NCBI GenBank assembly: GCA_012934845.2
Contig: WNNJ02001811.1
Span: 1-64,000, forward strand
From: Pomphorhynchus laevis
Lineage: Eukaryota; Acanthocephala; Palaeacanthocephala; Echinorhynchida; Pomphorhynchidae
Length of the DNA stretch: 64,000 bases
Direction: 5' to 3'
How positions within the stretch are numbered: position 1 is the first letter of the stretch; every line of letters begins with the position of its first letter. The translations under genes were made by a program, and so were the position numbers. Below are positions 1 to 8,071 of this stretch, piece by piece. Under the pieces are notes generated by a model that ran no database searches, had not been told where the DNA came from, and saw only the letters and a list, made by a program, of their open reading frames with translations.

Positions 1-50
1 TTAACTTGAATGCATCTATGAGCTGAATTCTTCTGGTTGTGGCACAATAT

Positions 51-157
51 TATCCTCACAGGTATTGTTCCTATTCTTGATACAGCAGGACGCTACCACC
101 CAGACTGATTAGTAGCGTCCTGCTGTATCAAGAATATGAACAATACCTGTGAGGATA
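51..157. repeat. Near-perfect 46-bp hairpin
   Basis: Left arm 51-96 and right arm 112-157 are inverse complements over 46 bp with a single mismatch, separated by a 15-nt loop (97-111). The arms are less AT-rich than their surroundings. This could be a hairpin RNA precursor or the palindromic end of a transposon; the sequence alone does not decide. The window edge lies only 50 bp away. Confidence 0.85.
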
Positions 158-429
158 TTAATATAATATATTAATATATTATATTAATATAACGGTAATA
201 TAATATTTTCACGGTAATATAACCTCTGTCAAAAATACTGAAACTGTATTATTGATATGACATCATTTTTTGCAAATTCTCAAGAAGTTTGATGATTCTT
301 TTTCTTTTTATTATACATCAACAAAATATTTCTTATAACGTAGAATTATACATCAACAAAATATTATTAAAAATAAACTTAAACTATTAAGCAAAAACGA
401 TTTATGGATAATAAATAATATGTTTCGTA
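158..429. other. AT-rich spacer, no gene seen
   Basis: AT-rich DNA with short direct repeats of a motif like ACATCAACAAAATAT (near 315 and 351). No open frame of note and no recognisable RNA gene. Confidence 0.5.
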
Positions 430-640
430 TTTAGATAAAATTCACTAGATAATCAAATGTCATCAGAGGAAATACGTAATTAGATCTATTTGGCCTCGAT
501 GCAATGTCGGGTCAGCTTGTAATCGTGAAGGAATAAAATCCGAAACTTGATAGCATAACAGTTCCTACTGACTAGCTCTATTCCTTATTCTGATACATTG
601 ACTTTTCTTTATAAACCAATTCACAAAAATTAATTTTTAT
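430..640 (+). repeat. Dispersed 'R' repeat, copy 1
   Basis: A copy of a dispersed sequence found at least six more times in the window. Landmarks in order are GTCATCAGAGGAAATACGT, CCGAAACTTGATAGCATA, CAGTTCCT, a CTRATCCTTATTCTGATACA-like stretch, then TCAATTCATAAAAATTGAC or a close variant. It always lies near Penelope-like fragments, so it may be the untranslated end of that element; this link is inferred. Confidence 0.6.
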
Positions 641-1239
641 TTAAATAAATTTTTGGCAAAATTGAATTATATTGATATTTTATATTGAGTTTTATGTTAA
701 TTTTTAATTTATATATAGTATAAAATACGTAGATTTAGTAAGCTGATTTGATTTATTCTATTGACAAATTAATATTGAATTGTGAACTTTGTCCTCAGGT
801 CAATATAAGTCAATTCACAATTTATTTTTATTTTTTATTTCAATTTAATATTTTAACTTAATATAAATATAAATTCTATAAAATTTTATATAATTATTAA
901 TTATTTATCTTTATTTTTAATTTATGTATTGTATAAAATACGTAGACTCAGTTATTGACCTGTGGACTTTGTCCACAGGTCAATAATAACAAATGATTAT
1001 TATTTGATTGTCCACAGGTCAATCAAACAGAAAATCGTTTAACAAAATATTATTAAAAATTTACATAGCATTTATGTAATTTAAGACTTTATAAATATAT
1101 TTAAAAATTAGAAATATATAAGATTGATTGGGCAATCAATTATTAGTCAAGTCATACAAATTGACTTTTAATTTAAAAGTCAATTTTTTATTATATAAAG
1201 ATATGAAACATTAAAATTTTTATTTAATAATTCAACCAA
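641..1239. other. AT-rich spacer with short palindromic repeats
   Basis: The sequence TATAAAATACGTAGA occurs twice (about 719 and 932), each followed by a short palindrome built on GACCTGTGGAC/GTCCACAGGTC or a diverged form. No gene is visible. Confidence 0.5.
952..986. repeat. Perfect 16-bp hairpin
   Basis: Arms 952-967 and 971-986 are exact inverse complements (core GACCTGTGGAC / GTCCACAGGTC) around a 3-nt loop. The right-arm core is repeated again at about 1009-1023. Probably an end or recombination remnant of the nearby repeat family. Confidence 0.8.
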
Positions 1240-2340
1240 TATATCAATGTCTTGTTTTTAATAAAACTAATATTGGAATTTATAGAAATGTTGTTCTTTA
1301 AAAAAATAGAAATATATGAGATGAATTGATGAATTGGGCAATTAATGACAGATTTTACACACGGAGCAAAGATGGAAAATATTTGCAATATCAAATATTT
1401 ACAATTTACAACATCTTATTTCTAAAGAAATATTTAGAAGTAGGGGCATTTATATTTGGAAAAGATATGCATATATATGTTATAACTATAATGATATCCA
1501 ACAAAAATTAAACCATCAAGTAAATATAAATATATGGATAAAATTGAATTAATAGAATCCTTAAATATTTTAATAAATCAAAATTATTTAAAATTAGGGA
1601 CATCTATATTTAGACAAGTAAAAGGTGTTCCCATAGGGTGGTAATAGTAGCCCAATTATAGCTAACTTGTTTTTAAGCTTTATAGAATATGAATTTGTTC
1701 ATAACTGTTTACAAAATTAAATTATTTAAATAAAGTAAGGACTTTATTTAGACAAATAAAGTAATTAGAAGTAAATTGGAAGTAATAGTAGCTTAATTAT
1801 AACTGACTTCATTTTAAGCTTTATAGAATATGAATTTGATCAGAACTGTTTTAAAACTAAATCTAAATTATATATTGATAAGAAATATGTGTTTCGATAT
1901 AATGATATATGTGTATTTAATTCTAATAATTTTTATTCAATTAGTGAACAAATTTATCCAGAAAGCCTTATTCTTAACAAAACCAATATTGATGATAAAG
2001 AAGGTGTATATCTAGATATGAGCATTAAATTAACATCAATTAATACAAATTTTAATTCATATCGTAAAGATGACATATTTAAATTTACAAGAAACATATT
2101 TTTGTATGAGCATCCATGCATACTATATAATATTAAATATAATACGTTAAATAATGAAATTTTAAGAATTGGCATATTATGTAATGATATTGGCTTTCTA
2201 CTAATAATTTAAATAATTTAAAAGATACATATTTTAAACCTGGTTACTATAAATATAAAATCAACCATTAAATCGTAAAATATATCAATCAATAAAATAT
2301 TATAAAAATAAATTTAAAATCTTAAGCCGAAATTAAAATA
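1240..2340 (+). mobile_element. Penelope-like reverse transcriptase, broken copy 1
   Basis: Fragments in different frames encode pieces of a Penelope-like reverse transcriptase. A segment near 1560-1700 matches the palm motif that reads VKGVPMGGNSSPIIANLFL in a sister copy. Around 1880-2200 the product includes a YLDM(N/S)IKL-type motif and the RKDDIFKFTRNIFL motif. The copy carries an internal partial duplication (about 1640-1720 against 1780-1860), several stops and frame changes, and no full-length frame. A minus-strand copy at 48.9-49.8 kb shares the same rearrangement. Family assignment rests on motif resemblance only. Confidence 0.6.
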
Positions 2341-2976
2341 TAAATAATTAAACTTGTATAGCAATTGTAATATTTTTATTAAATAAATTTGACAAAAAAT
2401 TGTAAAATAAACAAATCATTCCACTCTTAAGTGGACAATTTTAATAATACAGTAGATAATCAGATGTCATTAATAGGAAATAAGTCATTAGCATGTAGTT
2501 GGCTCCCTGTTATTTCGGTTGAGAAATATAGCCCGAAATATAATAGTCAATTAGTCAATTCATAAAAATTGACTTTTATTTTAAATTTCAATTCTAAATT
2601 TTAATAATTGTATAAATACATAGTGGTACTAAAAAGAATAAAACTGAACAAAGCATTTTTAAATAAATAATCAAAATATTGTAAAAATAAATTTAACAAA
2701 TAAAGAATATTTTTTAAATTAAAAATTAACTTAAACGGATTCAGATAAAAATCCGAGCAGAACGCTCATTAAAACTTGAGCATTTAAACATGTGCTATAC
2801 TTATTAGAGGTTCAGAGGTAGTTCCTCTAAATCCCAGTTCATTCTTATTAATAGGAACTGTGTTGATAACTTAATCAATTTGGCGCGTTTTTCTATTGTA
2901 ATTTAGGTCTCATCCATTCACAATCCATAAAAAGAAAATAAAAGGTGGCTGAACGAATAAAACACTTTACGGTAGC
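2341..2976. other. Spacer with R-repeat remnant and K1 upstream region
   Basis: Positions 2440-2600 hold a diverged R-repeat copy, ending in TCAATTCATAAAAATTGAC. The rest is AT-rich. Just upstream of the K1 start, 2925-2965 contains CATAAAAAG and AATAAAAC, possible but weak core-promoter sequence. No other gene is visible. Confidence 0.4.
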
Positions 2977-4119
2977 ATGGTAGTGTTAAGCACGATAGTG
3001 TTCATTTTGTCCATTTTACAGATTGGCGTACTTGTACCAATCATAGTCAATGAAAAATTGGCTGAACAGTGCAGGGTATACTTAAGCAAGGTCTTTTCCA
3101 TACCGTACCTGTTTCCAGTCGAAACATTACAGCGCTTTTGTAATAAGTATATTGAATTTTCAAGTATAAGTGGAACACCCTCCTCTACAAACATGTGGTC
3201 GGTCTTTAAAGCAATAAACTCCGAAACTGGTGAAAATGTTCTAGTAAAGGTAATCAGGCTTTCGACAATTGTTCAATGCATTGCAGAAGATGATATTTAC
3301 GATCCCGATGCCATGCATGCATATATAATCAGTTCATACGGATGCGGACTAGATTATTATTATTATCCTGGAGAGTATTTTGCACTAAAGATGTTAAAAG
3401 GCTTAAACAACAGGGTTCCTAAACTATTTGATTATTACAGAATGAAGGAATATCATATTGACGTTCTGGTAATGGAACTATTCCTCCCATTAAAAAGTAA
3501 AGTGTTTGACTTGTGTGAGCAGAGCTTGTTAACTCTAGAAGAAGCCCGAGATATAGCAACTAAACTGACTGGACTGCTTATCGACATGGTTGACAAATAT
3601 GCATTGATGCATATTGATTTACATTTGAATAACCTATTTTACTCTAAAGACCAAGGTGTACGAATAATTGATTTCGACCGCATTGCGACAGAAGTAAGAC
3701 ATGAAAAACAAAATTATCTACAAATTCTGTTCGCCAGCTTTCCTGACACCCAACTAAATGACACCCAATATTTGTCGGCAACTCCTGAATTCTATGCTTT
3801 GTCAATTACAGAATATTTAAATCGAATGATTCATGGTAACAAATTATTTTATTGTCCCACAAGATATGCTGTATTTCAAATAGGAGCAGTTATATTTCAC
3901 ACAATGGTATTTAACAAGCCATTAAGTTGGGAGTTTCTTATACAATTTTATACGGGCAAAGTTCCACTTCCATTGAATAAGGAAAGTATTCCAGATACTG
4001 CGAAGGATTTAATTGAGAAAACAACAAAGGTCAATTACTACGACAGAATACCACTGCGTGAAGTTCTTAAACATCCATTTTTGATGAACGTGGACAATCA
4101 AACAATTTCGACTGGGTGA
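2977..4119 (+). CDS. Secreted protein kinase-like protein K1
   Basis: Intronless 380-residue frame. Residues 1-25 are hydrophobic and read as a signal peptide, so the product probably enters the secretory pathway. The rest follows the eukaryotic kinase fold: a degenerate glycine loop (about 66-80), the beta-3 lysine in VLVK (K91), a catalytic loop HIDLHLNN (H212, D214, N219), a metal-binding DFD (232-234) in place of DFG, and a C-terminal HPF motif (366-368). The catalytic Lys, Asp and Asn are all present, so activity is possible. Several cysteines are shared with K2 (32, 55, 101, 123, 293). The start is chosen because the signal peptide begins there. Substrate and role are unknown; a venom or salivary effector would be speculation. 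K2 at 15.4-16.5 kb is a clear paralogue. Confidence 0.85.
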   Translation: MVVLSTIVFILSILQIGVLVPIIVNEKLAEQCRVYLSKVFSIPYLFPVETLQRFCNKYIEFSSISGTPSSTNMWSVFKAINSETGENVLVKVIRLSTIVQCIAEDDIYDPDAMHAYIISSYGCGLDYYYYPGEYFALKMLKGLNNRVPKLFDYYRMKEYHIDVLVMELFLPLKSKVFDLCEQSLLTLEEARDIATKLTGLLIDMVDKYALMHIDLHLNNLFYSKDQGVRIIDFDRIATEVRHEKQNYLQILFASFPDTQLNDTQYLSATPEFYALSITEYLNRMIHGNKLFYCPTRYAVFQIGAVIFHTMVFNKPLSWEFLIQFYTGKVPLPLNKESIPDTAKDLIEKTTKVNYYDRIPLREVLKHPFLMNVDNQTISTG

Positions 4120-4969
4120 TTTAGAGCGTGTAGACGTTTAAATTTTCCGTTATCATTTTTTATTGCATTAAACATAATTTAAGATTTGATGTAAATAGTA
4201 AAAAATTAATTAGACATCAAATTTCGCTTTAATTTGGCGATAATGTTAACTTAAGGAAGCAATTTATGAACAATGCCACAACTTGTCTATTTTACTCTTT
4301 CCAGAAATTGGCCGATTTAATAAACGTCTTTTTATTTAGTGAAATGAAATGTACCTTAAAATCTGCTAACGAAATGCGCACTGAAAAACAAATGCCGTTG
4401 TGATGTGAACCTGAATGCTGAAATGTAGTTTTGTATTATTTTCTCCAAAATTTTCAATATCTAAAATGAAGCAATTTTATAAATTTGGTTTACAAATAAA
4501 ATAACTTGAACTTAAATGGTTCCTTTAAAATCCTAATGTGTAAAAATTGTTTTTTATCCAAATATCATATGTCATCGATAAGGGTGATAAGATCAGGCGA
4601 TAATATGATAATATGATAATAATACAAACGTGTATTTTATAAAATAAATTAATATAAATATTACAGAATTGAGTTGATCCTGAACAGAATTATGAATTAT
4701 AATCCAGAACAGAATTATATTTACAGAAATTATCAGTTGATCCAGGCCGCTTATTATTAAGACATGACCAGCCGTTTATTATTAAGACATGACTAGCTTA
4801 TCAATTAATAAAAAGGTAATATTATTTTTATAGATTACCTTTTTATTTTATTAATTACCTTTTACGTCATTTTTTAATTACACTTTTGTTAGATAGAGTT
4901 CTATTCCAGGTATCGTAAAAAATATCTATGTTGGTTGCAGTTGGATGTCCAACATTTACTACAGCAATA
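4120..4969. other. Spacer downstream of K1
   Basis: AT-rich DNA that presumably includes the K1 3' UTR. AATAAA-like signals are scattered through it (for example near 4494). A short direct duplication around TTATTATTAAGACATGAC lies at about 4752 and 4779. No open frame or RNA gene was recognised. Confidence 0.4.
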
Positions 4970-5199
4970 AGATACCAAGGTTTATTACCAAGAACAATAT
5001 GTGGTCTAAACCGCATATCGAAAGAAGTAATACATGAAAAAAATCTTCAAATTCTGATCGCCAGTTGTAATGATAAATATTAAATAAAACCCAATATGGC
5101 AATTACTGGATTCTATGCTTTGTTACAGAATATTGAAATCAAATGATCCATGCAGGCAAATTACTGTCACAAAGACAGATATAAGCTATACATTTCAGA
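4970..5199 (+). pseudogene. Decayed fragment of a K1-like kinase gene
   Basis: The sequence from about 5008 follows K1 nucleotide by nucleotide from its DFD region onward: CGCAT..CGA, GAAGTAA.ACATGAAAAA, then a stretch like GGATTCTATGCTTTGT that encodes EFYALS in K1. It breaks off near 5199 where a LINE tail begins. Small insertions, deletions and stops leave no usable frame. It shows that a third kinase copy once lay next to K1. Confidence 0.75.
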
Positions 5200-5535
5200 T
5201 ATTCTCCTCGTACTGTGGCAGCCGTTCCCTTTTTATTGCCGTTCCTCTTATCTGGAATAAACTACCACCTGCCATCCGCTCAACTGCCTCATATTCCTTC
5301 TTCAAGCAGACTCTGCTCTTTTTTGTCCCTTAATAATCGATTCCATTATTCCACTATTTTAAACTCTCCCATACTCTCCCACACATCAACATTAACTTAT
5401 TGAAATTAATCACACATTCGTTCTTTATTTGTTTTAATTGTTTTGTTGTCCTAAAACTGTAAATTTGTAATTTAGTTGACTTGTAAGTGGATGTATATCC
5501 ACAACGGCCACTTTAATAAACCTGTACTATTATAT
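5195..5535 (+). mobile_element. L2-like LINE 3' end fragment
   Basis: A short frame encodes the typical C-terminus of L2-group ORF2 (GSRSLFIAVPLIWNKLPPAIR). It is followed by a 3' UTR with GACTTGTAAG, a stem-loop GTGGAT/ATCCAC, then GGCCACTTTAATAAA. The same 3' layout ends the other LINE copies in this window. This is a 5'-truncated insertion next to the kinase fragment. Confidence 0.7.
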
Positions 5536-6092
5536 AATGTCGGACTTACATCTCTGAGTAATGACATGTTAATATGACGTGGAGAATAATAAGCTGTGGT
5601 GAATGTAACTATAATTTCTATCAGCAAAAAACGTGTTATTACAATAAATGTGGAACATAGTACCTTTGTGACATTGGCTCTTAAATGGATAATGTATAAA
5701 GTTCAATGAATAGGGGCTTATTAAATGTTTTGATAAGACAATAAATTCACAATTATAATTGTTCAATTATCTATTTTACTCGAATCTTTGTTCTGATACA
5801 TTATTTCTTATTTATTAGTCAATTCATAAAAATTGACTTTTATTTTAAATTTCAATTCTAAATTTTAACTTGACATAAATTTTTTAAAATCTTAAATAAA
5901 AGTTATTTATTATTTATTGCTGAACTTTAGAATAGAACCAATAAACTAGAGTATATTTGATAAAAATATGTAAAATGAAAGTAAAAATTAATTAATTTAA
6001 TTAATTTAAATTAAATTAATTTATTAAATTATTAAATTATTAATATTAAATTATTAATTTATTAAATTAATTTTACTTAATGAAAGTAAAAA
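5536..6092. other. AT-rich spacer with R-repeat remnant
   Basis: Positions 5790-5890 match the 3' half of the R repeat (TCTGATACATT then TCAATTCATAAAAATTGAC). Positions 5985-6075 are almost pure TTAA/ATTAAATTA simple sequence. The motif AATGAAAGTAAAAATT occurs on both sides (about 5974 and 6077) and may mark the insertion of the following LINE. Confidence 0.45.
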
Positions 6093-7680
6093 TTTTTGCT
6101 TGCTCGGCACACCTATAGGTTGCCAAGATTTCGTTAATGATCAGCTGATGAGAGTAAATTTGCCAAAATTAAGAAGTCAAATCGATTTGATAACCACCAT
6201 TCCTGATACACAGGTCGCTTACTTACTACTGCGACATTGCGCCAGTGCTCCAAAAATAAACCACCTGATGAGAACGATTGATCCTGACTATGGCAACACG
6301 TTTTACAAAAGTTTTGATGATTCGACCATTTCCGCTTTTAGCGAGATGACGTCTGTCCAGCTAAACCCTCAGATACGAACCCAAATTACGCTTCCTTTAA
6401 GGTTGGGTGGCTTCGGGATCCGCGAAACTGTGAAGCATGCACCTTGTGCGTACATTGCCAGTGTACAAAGGGTATGTGCCGAATGGGGACTTTCTGTCAA
6501 TACTTTCCCAGGACTATCTGACTTTATCGAGAGATTATCTTCACTACATGAATCACCACCAATAATGCAATCTGACAGTCAACACAAGCTATCAATGCTC
6601 CTCGATAATAAAGTTCACGAGCAAATGCTTACGGACGTTTACCACTTCAACAGAGCTCGATTGATGGCTGTGTCACGCCCTCACGCCAGTTCCTGGTTAC
6701 GAGTGGTCCCAAATAAAGCGCTCGGAATGGACATTCCCCCTTCGCAGTTTTGCGCCTTAACTCGATTTTGGCTTGGTGCGCCTCTATTTTCACCTGGAGA
6801 TCGGTGCGGGCGATGCTTTCTCCCCGCTGATTCAGTCGGCCTACATGCGCTGACCTGCCAATATGGGGGTTACCCGGGACTGCGACACAACGGAATTCGC
6901 GATGTGGTCTTTCATGCTGCTCAATCTGCAGGAATGCATGTCGCTTTGGAGGTAAGGAACCTTATACCAGACCTTCGTGAACGACCTGCAGACGTTTTGA
7001 TTCATGGGGACCCTCCTCGTGCAGTTGATTTCGCTGTAACACATCCACAACAATCAGCGTACATAGCAAACGCATCGATAACGCCAGGCTATGCAGCGAC
7101 AATGTATGCAGTCAATGTCAAGGAGAGGAAGTATAGAGCACGTATGGAGTCCGCTGGTTATCAATTTATACCGGCAGTAGTAGAGACGTATGGGGGCTGG
7201 AACGACCAAGGCGAACGTCTCATGCGATCGATAGCAAGACAGATATCTGCCACAACTGGGATCGAATATCATAAAACGGTAGATCACCTATTCCAAAGAG
7301 CATCGTTGGCCCTCATGCGCGGAAATGCTCGGGCAATCCTAGCGTCGTTGAATGGACGCAACCACCCACTATCTGATGCCCCACAGACAATAATGGAAAC
7401 ACCGAAGCGTCGTATGTTCAATACTGAACCATACAATGATATCGCTGGTATATTAACTCGACTATCATCAGTCGAAAGCGAATCATGTGGGGTTCCGTTG
7501 CAAGCATTGGACGCGCCAACCGAATCAGCTGCAAATACGGCAAAGGAGACAAGCCAGGTAGACGCCGGCGGGGAGGATGTGGCGAGCTTGGACACAAGCC
7601 GCTCGTGGCGGAACTGAAGAGTTTGTGAAGAGCTCACACTAAATAATTTATTTTCATACAAGTTATTAGCATAAATGACT
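6093..7680 (+). mobile_element. 5'-truncated LINE with restriction-like endonuclease
   Basis: The element begins inside ORF2 directly after AT-simple sequence, as expected of a 5'-truncated insertion, and runs through the end of the protein into a short 3' UTR. It belongs to the group with a C-terminal restriction-like endonuclease (R2/NeSL/R4/Utopia group). The exact clade is not clear to me. A second, more decayed relative lies at 17.2-18.5 kb. Confidence 0.7.
6100..7617 (+). CDS. ORF2 C-terminal part: RT thumb, CCHC, endonuclease
   Basis: A 505-residue open frame. Residues 1-110 resemble the RT thumb region of this group (LLGTPIGCQDFV at the start, LPLRLGGFGIRE near 100). A CCHC zinc motif follows at about 236-252 (CGRC, then H and C in LHALTC). 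A restriction-like endonuclease core comes next: PD near 290, ERPADVL about 296-302, AVDF about 308-311, and the VKERKY lysines about 340. The upstream palm and finger domains are missing, so the enzyme is incomplete although the remaining frame has no stop. The residue after about 420 is low in motifs. The continuous frame suggests a fairly young insertion. No promoter is visible and expression is doubtful. Confidence 0.7.
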   Translation: MLGTPIGCQDFVNDQLMRVNLPKLRSQIDLITTIPDTQVAYLLLRHCASAPKINHLMRTIDPDYGNTFYKSFDDSTISAFSEMTSVQLNPQIRTQITLPLRLGGFGIRETVKHAPCAYIASVQRVCAEWGLSVNTFPGLSDFIERLSSLHESPPIMQSDSQHKLSMLLDNKVHEQMLTDVYHFNRARLMAVSRPHASSWLRVVPNKALGMDIPPSQFCALTRFWLGAPLFSPGDRCGRCFLPADSVGLHALTCQYGGYPGLRHNGIRDVVFHAAQSAGMHVALEVRNLIPDLRERPADVLIHGDPPRAVDFAVTHPQQSAYIANASITPGYAATMYAVNVKERKYRARMESAGYQFIPAVVETYGGWNDQGERLMRSIARQISATTGIEYHKTVDHLFQRASLALMRGNARAILASLNGRNHPLSDAPQTIMETPKRRMFNTEPYNDIAGILTRLSSVESESCGVPLQALDAPTESAANTAKETSQVDAGGEDVASLDTSRSWRN

Positions 7681-7994
7681 ATTTTAACTGTTCATAAAAT
7701 ATGTAAAATTGAAAAGGTTATTTCCAATTAAGAGTTTTTTTTTACCAAAAAGCATATTTTTCAAAATAAAAAAATTACATGAATATATTTTCAAGTTAAA
7801 AATCCTAATTTAGCAACTGGATGGAAGAAGCTTTAATGCATTGTAGCATAATTTGTATAAGCGAAACCATATGCATTTCATGTATTAACAGCTGGTATCT
7901 GTCACGAATTATAATTTTTAATCTTTTACTTAAAAATAGGTTTTTAATAAATATAGAGTAATATATAAAGAATAATAGCACATTATCTATTCAA
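7681..7994. other. AT-rich spacer, no gene seen
   Basis: Contains short A and T runs and no convincing open frame. It separates the REL-type LINE from the tail of LINE copy A. Confidence 0.45.
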
Positions 7995-8071
7995 AAAAAA
8001 AGATTTATTTTAACGTGGCAAATGCGTGCCAGCGCACGCTTACATGACCACAACAAAAACAAAACTGTGAA

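Noticed and set aside
430-600. Hammerhead ribozyme in the R repeat (CTGATGA and GAAAC motifs, as Penelope-like elements may carry)
   Set aside because: The core motifs are present but I could not place the three helices around them in either strand.
2800-2860. tRNA-like GGTTCAGAGG and nearby stems
   Set aside because: No acceptor stem, anticodon arm or full T-arm could be arranged.
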